Positions 7,093 through 16,586 of a DNA stretch of 64,000 nucleotides are shown here, piece by piece (positions within the stretch are counted from its first letter, which is position 1; the number at the start of each line of letters is the position of its first letter). The stretch is from positions 1 to 64,000 of the forward strand of contig CAIUCH010000057.1 of the NCBI GenBank assembly GCA_903897605.1. The letters are read 5' to 3'. Position numbers and translations under genes: made by a program. The notes below the pieces were generated by a model, which searched no databases, had not been told where the DNA came from, and saw nothing but the letters and a program-made list of their open reading frames with translations. The DNA is from an uncultured Alphaproteobacteria bacterium (GTDB lineage Bacteria > Pseudomonadota > Alphaproteobacteria > Micropepsales > Micropepsaceae).

Positions 7093-7803
7093 ATGGTCAC
7101 GCCCATGACCGATCTCACCACATTGAAACGCGCCGCTGCCGCCAAGGCATTGGAATATGTCTCGGACGGCATGAAGCTGGGGTTGGGTTCCGGCTCGACC
7201 GCCGAATTGTTCGTGGAATTGCTGGCGCCCCGGGTGCGGGGTGGCCAAAAGCTGCTCTGCGTGCCAACCTCTGAGCGCACCGCCATTTTCGCCCGCAAGC
7301 TGGGCCTGACCTTATCCACGCTCGACGACCAGGCGCCGCTCGATCTCACAGTCGATGGCGCCGACGAGGCTGACCGCAATCTCGATCTGATCAAGGGCGG
7401 CGGCGGCATGCTGCTGCGCGAAAAGATTGTCGCCTCCTCCTCGAAGAAAATGATCGTGATCGCCGACGAATCCAAGCTGGTGCCGCGGCTGGGGAAATTT
7501 CCGCTGCCGGTCGAGATTGTGGAATTCGGCCACAAGACCATCGCCGCGCGGCTGCAATCGGCGCTGGCCGATCTGGGCTACAAGAATTTCCGCATGGGCC
7601 TGCGCCAGAAGGACGGCACGCCATTCAAGACCGACAATGGCAATGTGATCTATGACTGCCATTTGGGCGTGATCCAGAACGCCGCCAAGCTGGGCACGGC
7701 CATTCATACGGTGCCCGGCGTGGTCGAACACGGCCTGTTTGTCGGCATCGCCGCCACGCTCATCATCGCGGGGCCCGGCGAAGTCGAAGTGATAGAGAAA
7801 TGA
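7093..7803 (+). CDS. rpiA: Ribose-5-phosphate isomerase A
   Basis: RpiA interconverts ribose-5-phosphate and ribulose-5-phosphate in the pentose phosphate pathway. Motifs are GLGSGSTAE, TVDGADEADRNLDLIKGGGG and LLREKIVA, with the catalytic Asp and Glu in VDGADEAD. The ORF track starts at a TTG (7069). I prefer the ATG at 7093 (236 aa); an ATG at 7105 is equally possible. No start has a strong ribosome binding site. It lies 51 bp after glmS on the same strand. Confidence 0.93.
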   Translation: MVTPMTDLTTLKRAAAAKALEYVSDGMKLGLGSGSTAELFVELLAPRVRGGQKLLCVPTSERTAIFARKLGLTLSTLDDQAPLDLTVDGADEADRNLDLIKGGGGMLLREKIVASSSKKMIVIADESKLVPRLGKFPLPVEIVEFGHKTIAARLQSALADLGYKNFRMGLRQKDGTPFKTDNGNVIYDCHLGVIQNAAKLGTAIHTVPGVVEHGLFVGIAATLIIAGPGEVEVIEK

Positions 7804-7836
7804 TAGTGCGTCTTGGTCAGGACCTTCCTCCCCTGC

Positions 7837-7913
7837 GCGTGCGGAGCACGCCGGCGGCGGGGCGAGGTTCGCAGCCGGGCGAACCGAGCGCCGTAGCAGG
7901 CTCTCGAGCCTGC
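7837..7913. repeat. Three adjacent hairpins upstream of gor
   Basis: Three perfect stem-loops lie in a row between rpiA and gor: GCGTGC-gga-GCACGC (7837-7851), GGTTCGC-agccgg-GCGAACC (7866-7885) and GCAGGCT-ctcg-AGCCTGC (7896-7913). There is no T-run, so simple intrinsic termination is unlikely. The pattern resembles a REP-type intergenic palindromic cluster. It could stabilise or attenuate the rpiA-gor transcript. Confidence 0.6.
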
Positions 7914-7933
7914 GAAGGCCGGTGGGGGAAAAT

Positions 7934-9319
7934 ATGAAATACGATTACGACCTCTTCGTCATCGGCGGCGGCTCCGGCGGCGTGCGCGCGGCGCGGATGG
8001 CGGCGCTGGCGGGCGCCAAGGTGGCGCTGGCGGAAGAATACCGCATGGGCGGCACCTGCGTGATCCGCGGCTGCATTCCCAAGAAGCTGCTGGTTTACGC
8101 CAGCCAGTTCTCCGAGAATTTCCTGGATGCGCCTGGCTATGGCTGGACCATTCCCGGCACGCCCAGCTTCGATTGGCCCACCTTCATCGCCAACAAGGAC
8201 AAGGAGATCGCCCGGCTGGAAGGTCTCTATACCCAGAATGTGAAGGCGGCGGGCGTCACCATTTTCTCCGACCGCGCCGTGTTCGAGGATGGGCATACGC
8301 TGCTGCTGCTGAACGACCAGCGCAAGGTGACGGCGGAAAAGATCCTGATCGCCACCGGCAACCGGCCCACCCGCGAGATGGGCACCACCCAGGTCATTCC
8401 CGGCGGCGATCTCTGCATCACCTCCAACGAGGCTTTTCATCTGGCAAAAATGCCCAAGCGCGTGCTGGTGGCGGGCGGTGGCTATATCGCGTTGGAATTC
8501 GCGCATATTTTTCACGGATTGGGGGCGCATGTCTCACTGGTCTATCGGGGGGAAAAGCCCCTGCGCGGCTTCGACAATGACATGCGCGACGCGGTCTGCG
8601 ACTCGATGAAGGCGCGCGGGCTGGATGTGATGTTGAGTTGCGAATTCACCAAGGTGGAGAAGCACGGCGATTGCCTGCACGCCGAAACCAGCAAAGGCGA
8701 TGTGATCGAATGCGACCAGATCCTGCTCGCGATCGGCCGCCAACCCAACACCGACGCGCTGCATATCGAAAAAGCAGGGGTCGAGCTGGGGATGAAGGGC
8801 GAAGTGGTGGTGGACGATTATTCCCGCACCAGCGCGCCGCATATCTATGCCATCGGCGATGTCACCAATCGTCTGCAGCTGACGCCGGTGGCGATCCATG
8901 AAGCGATGTGTTTCGTCGAGACCGCCTTCAAGCACAATCCCACCAGGCCGGATTATGAGCATGTCGCCAGCGCGGTCTTCACCACCCCGGAACTGGCGGT
9001 GGTCGGCATGTCGGAGGAAAGGGCGCTGGGCACTGGTCACAGCATCGATGTCTACAAATCCAATTTTCGTCCCCTGCTGCACACCCTGGGCGGCCGCGCC
9101 GTCCGCACCACCATGAAGATGGTGGTGGATGCCAAGACCGGCAAAGTGCTGGGGGTGCATATTTTCGGCGATCACGCCGCCGAAATCATCCAGCTTGCCG
9201 CCCTGGCGCTGCGCATGGGTGCCACCAAGCGGGATTTCGACCGCACCGTCGCGCTTCACCCCACCGCCGCCGAGGAACTGGTGACGATGCGGAGCAAAAG
9301 CTATTCCAAGACGCCTTAG
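7934..9319 (+). CDS. gor: Glutathione-disulfide reductase
   Basis: Gor (461 aa) reduces glutathione disulfide with NADPH. The FAD-binding motif is VIGGGSGG near residue 9 and the redox-active disulfide is GGTCVIRGCIPKK. The NADPH-binding GGGYIALEFA, the second FAD motif YAIGDVTN and the C-terminal HPTAAEEL carrying the active-site His-Glu are all present. The ATG at 7934 is preferred over the GTG at 7922 because GGGGGAA lies just upstream. Three hairpins separate it from rpiA. Confidence 0.95.
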   Translation: MKYDYDLFVIGGGSGGVRAARMAALAGAKVALAEEYRMGGTCVIRGCIPKKLLVYASQFSENFLDAPGYGWTIPGTPSFDWPTFIANKDKEIARLEGLYTQNVKAAGVTIFSDRAVFEDGHTLLLLNDQRKVTAEKILIATGNRPTREMGTTQVIPGGDLCITSNEAFHLAKMPKRVLVAGGGYIALEFAHIFHGLGAHVSLVYRGEKPLRGFDNDMRDAVCDSMKARGLDVMLSCEFTKVEKHGDCLHAETSKGDVIECDQILLAIGRQPNTDALHIEKAGVELGMKGEVVVDDYSRTSAPHIYAIGDVTNRLQLTPVAIHEAMCFVETAFKHNPTRPDYEHVASAVFTTPELAVVGMSEERALGTGHSIDVYKSNFRPLLHTLGGRAVRTTMKMVVDAKTGKVLGVHIFGDHAAEIIQLAALALRMGATKRDFDRTVALHPTAAEELVTMRSKSYSKTP

Positions 9320-9359
9320 ACACTAGCGAATGCCAGGCGTCATCGCGGCCATGGCGGCG

Positions 9360-11264
9360 CTAGGGCGTGTCGCTTTTGGCGGCGGCGGGGAGCATCCGGG
9401 TCTGGGCGGAATAATCGTCACGGATCTTGGCCAGCGCCGAGACCGCCTCGGCGCGCAGCGATCCGGAACAGACCGGCTGGCTGACATGGCTTTCGAATTC
9501 GCGGTGCACGGTGACAATATTGCCGTCGGTGGACCAATGGGTGTCGTAGCGGATGCTGGTGGTTTTCAGATGGACGTCGGCGGGCATCTTGTCGATATGG
9601 AAGGCGTTGGTGAAATCCACCGAGAAATCCTCGACCTGCTTGGCGTTGAAGCACAGGGTTTCGTCATCGTTCTTGACGGTCTGGCTGGTGAGCGGCCCCA
9701 TCGGTCCGTCGCCGCTGCGATCGAGCAGGCGCAGGCCATTGGAGATCCCGGAAAAAAGGTTGGACTGGGGCGCTGCGCTGGCCGAAATGAAGGAACCGCT
9801 GATTGCATAGTCGGGGCCGAGCGCGCCGATGGGTCCGGGGGTCAGCTCGCCGCCGCTGGTGTTCTGGAAATTGTGCAGCTTGAGCAGAGCCGCCGCGATT
9901 TGCGCCGGCCCCAAGGCCTGAATGTCGAGACCGAGCCGGCGCAGATCCGCGGCCCAGCCGCCGGTGGCGGAAATCGTCATGTCGATCTTGATGCGCCGAT
10001 CGCTCTGCACCACGGCATTGATCTTGTAGGTCGAGGTCAGGCTCCCCGGCGCGATCACTGGCGTCAGATGCATGGCGGGCCCCTGCGTCACCGCATGCAC
10101 CACCGGCTTGCCGCTATCCACCAGCGGCAGAGTGCCAAACGCTGCGGTGCCCACGGTGGTGTCGGCATAGAGATTGAAAGAGGGCAGCCAGACAATCATG
10201 TGATTGAAATCGCTCATCGCCGGCACGGCGGCGAACTGATAGCGAGCCGCCGTGCTGATCAGCACCGGTTGGGCGGGAATGTTCTTGGCCTTGAGCAGAG
10301 AAGCAAACAGCACCGCCTGATCCATGCTGTCGCCATAGGCATTGGTCAATGTCCAATCGGGATCGTGCGGCACGAAACCGCCGGCGCCCAGCTCGATGGC
10401 GACATAACGCACATGCTGGCTCACCCATTCGTAAAGCGCGCGGGCCTGTTCGCGTGGATCGCTGATGCCCGTGGTGATGGTGTCGGCCTGCTTTTTGATT
10501 GCATCCGTCGCCACGATCTTGTCCAGCACCAGCGGCGCATAGGCATGGGCGAAATCGTCATAACTCGCCAGGCTGGCGGCACGAAAATGCGGCCGCTCGT
10601 CGGGATGCAGCACCGGGCTGGTGGGTCCGGCCTGCGATGCCATGTTGGAAAAGCGCCAGCCATATATGGTGCGGTCGCCGCTGACGGATTTTGTCTGATG
10701 CATGTCTTTTGAATCGACGTGCAAATTCATGCTGCTGGGCACGCTGAGGGTGAACTGGCTGTCGTCGGCTTCCAGTATCAGATTGGGATAATTCGCGGTC
10801 ATGAATTGGCGCGGAATGATCGGCGCCCGGCTGTGCCGTTTTTCGGTGTAGACCATGGTGTCGCCGGCTTCGACATTGGGGAAGATGATGATCTTCTGTT
10901 CGACATCGGTATAGACCGGGGACATGCTTTGCGCGGCCGCGTGCTGGGTCATGATCGCGCCGCGATCGACGGGAATTTTCTGGCCGTCGGTCTTCTGGGT
11001 ATAGGCATCGGTGATTTCGACATCTTCCAGGGTGGCGTTGTAGCTCACCGGCAACTGGCCGACCGGCCCGGTGGGCGCCACTTTCAGCATCTGGATGGCG
11101 TTGGTGACTATGGTTTCGGTGCGCCCTTCACTGTCCACCACAATGTCCTCGCGGAACTGCTTGATGCGCAGCGGCGGCTGCGGGGATGTCTGGGCGTGGG
11201 CGGGCGGGGCGGCGACGCCCCCCACCAGCAGAAGCGCCAAAAATGCATGCCGTGCCGTCATCAT
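9360..11264 (-). CDS. Secreted DUF3857 / transglutaminase-like protein, Cys-to-Ser at the active site
   Basis: This 634-aa exported protein has signal peptide [16 protein letters not shown] ending AHAQ. The ATG at 11264 follows GGGGACAGGCGA and is preferred to the ATG at 11291. A DUF3857 beta-rich domain (about residues 30-240) is followed by a transglutaminase-like fold. The active-site segment, typically GDCKDKA, reads GDSMDQA, so the nucleophile position is Ser (about 313). The downstream His (FNHMIVWLP) and Asp (YADTT) are kept. It may be a non-catalytic periplasmic scaffold. It is divergent from the DAHP synthase gene. Confidence 0.85.
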   Translation of the reverse strand: MMTARHAFLALLLVGGVAAPPAHAQTSPQPPLRIKQFREDIVVDSEGRTETIVTNAIQMLKVAPTGPVGQLPVSYNATLEDVEITDAYTQKTDGQKIPVDRGAIMTQHAAAQSMSPVYTDVEQKIIIFPNVEAGDTMVYTEKRHSRAPIIPRQFMTANYPNLILEADDSQFTLSVPSSMNLHVDSKDMHQTKSVSGDRTIYGWRFSNMASQAGPTSPVLHPDERPHFRAASLASYDDFAHAYAPLVLDKIVATDAIKKQADTITTGISDPREQARALYEWVSQHVRYVAIELGAGGFVPHDPDWTLTNAYGDSMDQAVLFASLLKAKNIPAQPVLISTAARYQFAAVPAMSDFNHMIVWLPSFNLYADTTVGTAAFGTLPLVDSGKPVVHAVTQGPAMHLTPVIAPGSLTSTYKINAVVQSDRRIKIDMTISATGGWAADLRRLGLDIQALGPAQIAAALLKLHNFQNTSGGELTPGPIGALGPDYAISGSFISASAAPQSNLFSGISNGLRLLDRSGDGPMGPLTSQTVKNDDETLCFNAKQVEDFSVDFTNAFHIDKMPADVHLKTTSIRYDTHWSTDGNIVTVHREFESHVSQPVCSGSLRAEAVSALAKIRDDYSAQTRMLPAAAKSDTP

Positions 11265-11347
11265 TCGCCTGTCCCCGGATGGCGCCACCATAGCCCCCCA
11301 ATGCCAGTTTAACCCCTATCTGTCCTGTAATTTTCTCAACCGTTGGG

Positions 11348-11385
11348 CCTGTTTACCGGCTGCCGCCCGTTTGCTGGTAAACAGG
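11348..11385 (+). promoter_or_regulatory. Perfect 10-bp inverted repeat in the DAHP synthase leader
   Basis: CCTGTTTACC at 11348-11357 is exactly complementary to GGTAAACAGG at 11376-11385, with an 18-nt loop. It sits 48 bp upstream of the aroF GTG in the divergent intergenic region. It could be a dimeric repressor operator or an mRNA stem-loop acting in attenuation. No leader peptide rich in aromatic residues is evident. Confidence 0.5.
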
Positions 11386-11433
11386 GGCTCGATCCCCTAT
11401 ATCCCAGAACCGATTTTTGAGGAGTATCCCCGC

Positions 11434-12813
11434 GTGGCCCAGCCCTGGACCCCGCAAAGCTGGCAGGCCAAGCCCATCCGTCAGGTGCCGGACTATCCGG
11501 ACAAGGCGGCCCTGGACCGTGCCTTGGCGCAGCTGAAATCCCACCCGCCGCTGGTCTTCGCGGGTGAGGCGCGCAACCTGATGGCGTCCTTGGGCCAGGT
11601 TTGCGAGGGCAAGGCGTTCCTGCTGCAAGGTGGGGACTGTGCCGAGAGCTTCGCCGAATTCCATCCCGACAATATCCGCGACACGTTCCGCGTGCTGCTG
11701 CAGATGGCGGTGGTGCTGACATTTGCCGCCGGCGTGCCGGTGGTGAAGGTGGGCCGCATCGCCGGCCAATATGCCAAGCCGCGCTCCGACGATTTCGAGA
11801 CCCAGAATGGCGTCACCCTGCCGTCCTATCGCGGCGACAATATCAACGGCAGCGAATTCACGCCGGAAGCGCGCACCCCCGATCCGCTGCGGCTGATCCA
11901 GGCCAATGCCCATTCGGCGGCGACACTTAATCTTCTGCGCGCCTTCGCCTCGGGCGGTTATGCCGACCTGCACAATGTCCATCGCTGGATGCTGGGTTTC
12001 ATCGCGGATTCGCCCGCCGGCGAACAATATAAAGGTCTGGCGGGCCGCATTTCCGAAACTCTGGAATTCATGTCGGCGTGCGGGATCAATTCGGATTCGG
12101 TGCCGCAGCTACGCACCACCGATTTCTACACCAGCCATGAAGCGCTACTGCTCCCTTATGAGCAGGCAATGACGCGCATCGATTCCACCAGCGGCGACTG
12201 GTACGACACCTCCGCGCATATGGTCTGGATCGGCGACCGCACCCGCCAGCTCGATGGCGCGCATGTCGAATTCTGCCGCGGCATCAAGAATCCCATCGGC
12301 CTGAAATGCGGACCCTCGCTGGACCCCGACGAATTGCTGCGGCTGATCGCGGTGCTCAATCCCGCCAACATTCCCGGCCGCCTCACTTTGATCGCGCGGT
12401 TCGGCTCCGACAAGGTGGCCGAGAAGCTGCCGCCCATGGTGCGCGCGGTGAAGCGCGAAGGCGCCAATGTCGTATGGTCGTCGGATCCCATGCACGGCAA
12501 CACCATCAAGCTCAATTCCGGCTACAAGACCCGCCCGGTGGACCGCATCCTGGAAGAAGTGCGGACTTTCTTCGCGGTACACCGCGCCGAAGGCACCCAT
12601 GCCGGCGGTGTGCATTTCGAGATGACTGGCCAGGACGTCACCGAATGCATGGGCGGCGCCCAGGCGATCACGGCGCTGGATCTGCAATCGCGTTATCAGA
12701 CCGCCTGCGATCCGCGCCTCAATGCCAGCCAGGCGCTGGAGATGGCCTTCCTGATCGCCGAAGGCATCCGCGATGAGCGGATGAAAGACGCGGCGCAGGC
12801 CGTCTCCGCATGA
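11434..12813 (+). CDS. aroF: 3-deoxy-7-phosphoheptulonate synthase, class II (plant type)
   Basis: This 459-aa enzyme condenses phosphoenolpyruvate with erythrose-4-phosphate, the first step of the shikimate pathway. Class II markers are [54 protein letters not shown] and MHGNTIKL, plus the C-terminal [15 protein letters not shown]. The track ORF starts at 11071, but the GTG at 11434, nine bases after GAGGAG, gives the family length and the expected WTPQSWQ start. An inverted repeat lies in its leader. The gene symbol varies between genomes. Confidence 0.94.
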   Translation: MAQPWTPQSWQAKPIRQVPDYPDKAALDRALAQLKSHPPLVFAGEARNLMASLGQVCEGKAFLLQGGDCAESFAEFHPDNIRDTFRVLLQMAVVLTFAAGVPVVKVGRIAGQYAKPRSDDFETQNGVTLPSYRGDNINGSEFTPEARTPDPLRLIQANAHSAATLNLLRAFASGGYADLHNVHRWMLGFIADSPAGEQYKGLAGRISETLEFMSACGINSDSVPQLRTTDFYTSHEALLLPYEQAMTRIDSTSGDWYDTSAHMVWIGDRTRQLDGAHVEFCRGIKNPIGLKCGPSLDPDELLRLIAVLNPANIPGRLTLIARFGSDKVAEKLPPMVRAVKREGANVVWSSDPMHGNTIKLNSGYKTRPVDRILEEVRTFFAVHRAEGTHAGGVHFEMTGQDVTECMGGAQAITALDLQSRYQTACDPRLNASQALEMAFLIAEGIRDERMKDAAQAVSA

Positions 12814-12828
12814 GGACCGCGCGCTAAA

Positions 12829-13578
12829 ATGGGCATCGCGCGACTGCTGGCGAAAGGCTGGATCATTTTCTGCCTCTTCGCGGGCGCGCACGCGCTGCAC
12901 ATTGCCCTGACCAGAGGCCTGAAGCTGGAAGCCTCGCTTCCCGCCATCGCCATCTGCGTCATTCTGTTCGCGGCAATGGGGCTGTTGTTCGCCGGCGGTT
13001 TCGGCGTCTCGGCCGGATTACCCGGCACGCCATTCCGTTCGCGGCTGGGGCTTGGCCATTTCGTTCCCGGCTTCAACGAAATCGTGTTTCTGCTCTTTAT
13101 CTGCCTGTCATTCGTCAGCCAGGTCTGGTTCGCACCCACCTATCAGGACGCCAATTGGGTGACGCCGCTGGAGCATGCGATCTTTTTCGTGGTGCCGGGC
13201 CAGCGGGCCCTGGTCGGCGCACTCGATGTCTGCAGCTTGGATGGCGGGCGCGTCTTTGCCTCCAGCTTCGCCTGGCTGCTGGCGGTGGTGTATCTGGCCT
13301 CGGCCTGCTCGCGGCTGAAACTGCAGGCCGGCATCATCCGGCTGGAACGGAACACCCGGCCGGAAGGGCTGGGCCCAGCCACCCGCGCCTTCTGCCTGGG
13401 GCTGGTGGCGGTGGTTGGGGTGCAGTTCCTGTTCGTGGGATCGGCCTATCCCTGGTTCCGTTGCAGCGCCTTTGCCGACATCGCGGGTGCTCTTCTGATC
13501 GGTCTGGCGCCGCTGATGCTGACCTATCTGGTGGTGGCGGCACTGGCGACCTTGCTCGCAAGCTCGCCGGAATCCTGA
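12829..13578 (+). CDS. Integral membrane protein of unknown function
   Basis: A 249-aa hydrophobic protein with about six predicted membrane segments, for example GWIIFCLFAGAHALHIAL, AIAICVILFAAMGLLFAGG, EIVFLLFICLSFV and LLIGLAPLMLTYLVVAALAT. I recognise no family or catalytic motif. It starts 15 bp after the DAHP synthase stop and is likely cotranscribed. The overlapping minus-strand ORFs are Arg/Pro-rich shadows. A 162-bp inverted-repeat element begins directly at its stop codon. Confidence 0.75.
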   Translation: MGIARLLAKGWIIFCLFAGAHALHIALTRGLKLEASLPAIAICVILFAAMGLLFAGGFGVSAGLPGTPFRSRLGLGHFVPGFNEIVFLLFICLSFVSQVWFAPTYQDANWVTPLEHAIFFVVPGQRALVGALDVCSLDGGRVFASSFAWLLAVVYLASACSRLKLQAGIIRLERNTRPEGLGPATRAFCLGLVAVVGVQFLFVGSAYPWFRCSAFADIAGALLIGLAPLMLTYLVVAALATLLASSPES

Positions 13579-13740
13579 CCCCCATCTGTCCGCCACGCGG
13601 GCACGGGGGAGGCGGGTCACGACCAAGTTCCAACAGGCTCTCGTTCGCCTTGGCCTTGGCTTTCTTCCCCGGCAAGGCGAAGCCTTAGGCGGGGGAAGAT
13701 GTCCGCTAGCGGGCCTGCCCGCGTGGCGGACAGATGGGGG
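13579..13740. repeat. 162-bp element with 24-bp perfect terminal inverted repeats (MITE-like)
   Basis: CCCCCATCTGTCCGCCACGC plus GGGC at 13579-13602 is the exact reverse complement of 13717-13740. The interior holds a smaller palindrome (TTCGCCTTG / CAAGGCGAA) but no ORF with coding character. No clear target-site duplication is visible. It directly abuts the upstream stop codon. It may be a MITE-like element, a REP-type palindrome or a strong transcript-end hairpin. Confidence 0.65.
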
Positions 13741-13912
13741 AAGAAAGTCAGTCTGCGGATTAAGGTAAAGATAGGTTCGGGGCGCGTTATGTTATTAAGT
13801 ATCTGTTTTTGCTATATATTGTTCGTACAGTAACAAGCGGAAACATCTTATGAGTCGCGTTGGAGAGTCCCGCCGCGCTTAAAAAGGCCCGGGTTTGAAC
13901 CAAGGACTCTGG
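13741..13912 (+). promoter_or_regulatory. AT-rich intergenic stretch, probable promoter of the oxidoreductase gene
   Basis: Between the inverted-repeat element and the next start the composition shifts to AT-rich, including TTATTAAGTATCTG and GCTATATATTG. A weak sigma70-like pair, GTTATT then TATATA with about 16 bp spacing, can be drawn, but the -35 match is poor. No gene is visible in this stretch. AAGGA seven bases before 13913 is the ribosome binding site of the next gene. Confidence 0.3.
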
Positions 13913-14887
13913 ATGTTCCTCCGCCGCCGCGTTCCGGAAAACGGGCCGTTAAAGGCCGCCGTCATCGGCGTCGGCGCTTTCGGCCGGCACCATTGCGCCA
14001 AATACCGTGCCATTCCGGGCGTCGAGCTGTTTGCCGTTGCAGATACCAGCGCCGAGATCCGCCGCACCGCCGCCGCCCAGTTTGGCGTGCTGGCCGTTGC
14101 CGACTGGCGCGAGCTGCTGGGCAAGGTCGATCTGGTTTCGATCTGCTCGCCTGCCGTCACCCATGCCGCCATCGTGCGGGCTTTTCTGAATGCCGGCGCC
14201 CATGTGCTGGTGGAAAAGCCCATCGCCACCACCGTGGCCGAAGCCGACGAACTGGTGGCACTGGCGCGCCGCACCGGCCTGACCCTCACGGTCGGGCATC
14301 AGGAGCGTTTCGTTTTCGCCCGCACTGGCTTGCTGGACCAGAATGTGCAGCCGCTGGAAATCCAATGCTGGCGTCGCGGTCCCTGGACCGGCCGCGGCGA
14401 TGATGTCAGCGCCGTGCTGGATCTGATGATCCATGATCTGGATCTGGTGCATACGCTGGTGCAAAGCGAAGTCGTCCATGTGACGGCGCGCGGCGTGACC
14501 CAATATGGACCCCATGCCGACGAAGTCGCCGCCGAAGTGACTTTCGCCAATGGCACCGTGGTGTATCTGGACACCAGCCGCATCGCCGATAGCCGCAAGC
14601 GCGGTTTCCGCGCCGTCTATGCCGATGGGGTGGTGGAAATCGACTTCCTCACCCGCGAGATCATCAACACCACGCCGCGTCCCCTGGCCGAGCTGGAGAT
14701 GGGTGACCCCCTGGGCGACGCCGTGTCGTCCTTCGTCGCCGCCGCGCGGGGCGAGACTGCCCCGCTGGTGCTGCCGGAACAGGCCGCCCAGGCAGTGGAG
14801 ACCGCGCTTCTGATCGAGGAAGCCGCCGACGCCACAGTTCCCGCTGTCCTGCGCGCCCGGTATGGCCGCCTGGCCGCCACCGCGTAA
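13913..14887 (+). CDS. Gfo/Idh/MocA-family NAD(P)-dependent oxidoreductase
   Basis: This 324-aa protein opens with a Rossmann motif, AAVIGVGAFGRHH. The family signature EKPIATTVAEADEL follows, and then the C-terminal alpha/beta substrate domain containing DLMIHDLDLV. Such enzymes oxidise or reduce sugars, inositols or UDP-sugar acids; the substrate cannot be read from sequence. The closest style is the short UDP-GlcNAc-3-dehydrogenase-like group. The ATG at 13913 with AAGGA upstream is preferred over the TTG at 13895. Confidence 0.85.
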   Translation: MFLRRRVPENGPLKAAVIGVGAFGRHHCAKYRAIPGVELFAVADTSAEIRRTAAAQFGVLAVADWRELLGKVDLVSICSPAVTHAAIVRAFLNAGAHVLVEKPIATTVAEADELVALARRTGLTLTVGHQERFVFARTGLLDQNVQPLEIQCWRRGPWTGRGDDVSAVLDLMIHDLDLVHTLVQSEVVHVTARGVTQYGPHADEVAAEVTFANGTVVYLDTSRIADSRKRGFRAVYADGVVEIDFLTREIINTTPRPLAELEMGDPLGDAVSSFVAAARGETAPLVLPEQAAQAVETALLIEEAADATVPAVLRARYGRLAATA

Positions 14888-14930
14888 CCGGCACTTTTTC
14901 TTTTTCGGCTCAACAGTCTAAACAACGGCG

Positions 14931-16586
14931 ATGACCGGTCGCTTCCGCATTGCCCTGGCGCAGCTCAATCCCGTGATGGGCGACATCGCGGGCAATCTGA
15001 AGCGCGCCCGCGACGCCCGCGCCAAGGTGCCGGACGCCGACGTCATCCTGTTCTCCGAGCTTTTCATGGTCGGCTATCCGCCCGAGGATCTGGTGCTGAA
15101 GGGTGCATTGCAGGCCGATGTGCGTGAAGCGATCGAGAGTTTGGCGGCGGACACCGTTACCGGCCCCGCTATCCTGATCGGCGCGCCCTGGGCGGAAGAC
15201 GGCAAGCTCTATAACGCCATGCTGCTGCTCGATGGCGGCCGCATCGCGGGGCGCACCTTCAAGCATGACCTGCCCAATTACGGTGTGTTCGATGAAAAGC
15301 GCGTCTTCGCCGCCGGGCCGCTGCCGGGCCCGCTGAATGTTCGCGGCGTGCGCATCGGTGTGCCGGTGTGCGAGGACATCTGGACCCAGGATGTCACCGA
15401 ATGCCTGAACGAGACTGGGGCGGAAATCCTGGCGGTGCCCAATGGCTCGCCCTTCGAGGCGGGCAAGGAAGATCTGCGCCTGCAGCTGGCGGCCGCCCGC
15501 GTCGGCGAAACCGGATTGCCGCTGATCTATCTCAATCAGTTGGGCGGCCAGGACGAGTTGGTGTTCGACGGCGCCTCCTTCGTGCTCAATGCCGACAATT
15601 CGGTGGCGCTGGCGCTGCCGGGCTGGCGCGAAGACGTGACGATCAGCGATTGGAGCCGCGACCCGCACGGCAAATGGATCTGCGCGCCGGGCGAACGGGT
15701 GGGCGAGGAAAGCCGCGAAAGCGCCGTCTATCACGCCATGATGCTGGGCCTGCGCGACTATGTGAACAAGAACCGTTTTTCCGGCGTCGTGCTGGGGCTG
15801 TCGGGCGGTATCGACTCTGCATTGTCGGCGGCGGTGGCGGTGGATGCCTTGGGCGCGGCCCGTGTGCGCTGCGTGATGCTGCCGTCGCGCTATACCAGCA
15901 AGGACAGTCTGGACGATGCCGACGAATGCGCCCGCCGCCTGGGCGTGCCGTATGAAACTATCGAGATCGAGCGCGCCGTCACCGCTTTCGGCGAAACCTT
16001 GGCGCCGGTGTTCGCGGGCAAATCCGCCGACACCACGGAAGAGAATATCCAATCGCGCGCGCGCGGGCTCATTCTGATGGCGATCTCCAACAAATTCGGG
16101 CCGATGGTGCTGACCACCGGCAACAAGAGCGAGATGAGTGTCGGCTATGCCACCCTCTATGGCGACATGTGCGGCGGCTATAATGTGCTGAAAGACGTCT
16201 ACAAGACGGAGGTCTTCGCTTTGTCGCACTGGCGCAATGCCCATTCGCCGGAAGGCGCGCTGGGCCCGGGCGGAGCGGTGATCCCGGACCGCATCATCGA
16301 GAAAGCGCCGACGGCGGAATTGCGTGCCAACCAGACCGATCAGGATTCCCTGCCGCCCTACGAAATCCTGGACGGCATCTTGAAATGCCTGGTTGAGCAG
16401 GAAATGAGTTTCGACGATACGGTGGCCAAAGGGTTCGATCCCGGCACGGTCAAGCGAGTGGAACAGCTTCTTTATGTCTCCGAATATAAGCGCCGCCAAG
16501 CGCCGCCCGGCGTGAAGATCTCCTCACGCAATTTCGGCCGCGACCGCCGTTATCCCATCACCAACGCCTTTAGAGACGCCAGATGA
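14931..16586 (+). CDS. nadE: Glutamine-dependent NAD+ synthetase
   Basis: NadE (551 aa) amidates nicotinate adenine dinucleotide using ammonia from glutamine. The N-terminal nitrilase-type amidase has the triad in [14 protein letters not shown] (Glu), [13 protein letters not shown] (Lys) and GVPVCEDIW (Cys). The C-terminal synthetase has the PP-loop [10 protein letters not shown] and the downstream [18 protein letters not shown]. Length matches the two-domain form. Its stop overlaps the gltX start as ATGA, so the two are probably coupled. Confidence 0.96.
   Translation: MTGRFRIALAQLNPVMGDIAGNLKRARDARAKVPDADVILFSELFMVGYPPEDLVLKGALQADVREAIESLAADTVTGPAILIGAPWAEDGKLYNAMLLLDGGRIAGRTFKHDLPNYGVFDEKRVFAAGPLPGPLNVRGVRIGVPVCEDIWTQDVTECLNETGAEILAVPNGSPFEAGKEDLRLQLAAARVGETGLPLIYLNQLGGQDELVFDGASFVLNADNSVALALPGWREDVTISDWSRDPHGKWICAPGERVGEESRESAVYHAMMLGLRDYVNKNRFSGVVLGLSGGIDSALSAAVAVDALGAARVRCVMLPSRYTSKDSLDDADECARRLGVPYETIEIERAVTAFGETLAPVFAGKSADTTEENIQSRARGLILMAISNKFGPMVLTTGNKSEMSVGYATLYGDMCGGYNVLKDVYKTEVFALSHWRNAHSPEGALGPGGAVIPDRIIEKAPTAELRANQTDQDSLPPYEILDGILKCLVEQEMSFDDTVAKGFDPGTVKRVEQLLYVSEYKRRQAPPGVKISSRNFGRDRRYPITNAFRDAR

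Noticed and set aside
9330-10712. 460-aa plus-strand ORF
   Set aside because: It is antisense to the DUF3857 gene and has no recognisable domain; the minus frame has a signal peptide and conserved motifs.
11071-11433. N-terminal extension of DAHP synthase
   Set aside because: It overlaps the divergent DUF3857 gene; the GTG at 11434 has GAGGAG and gives the family length.
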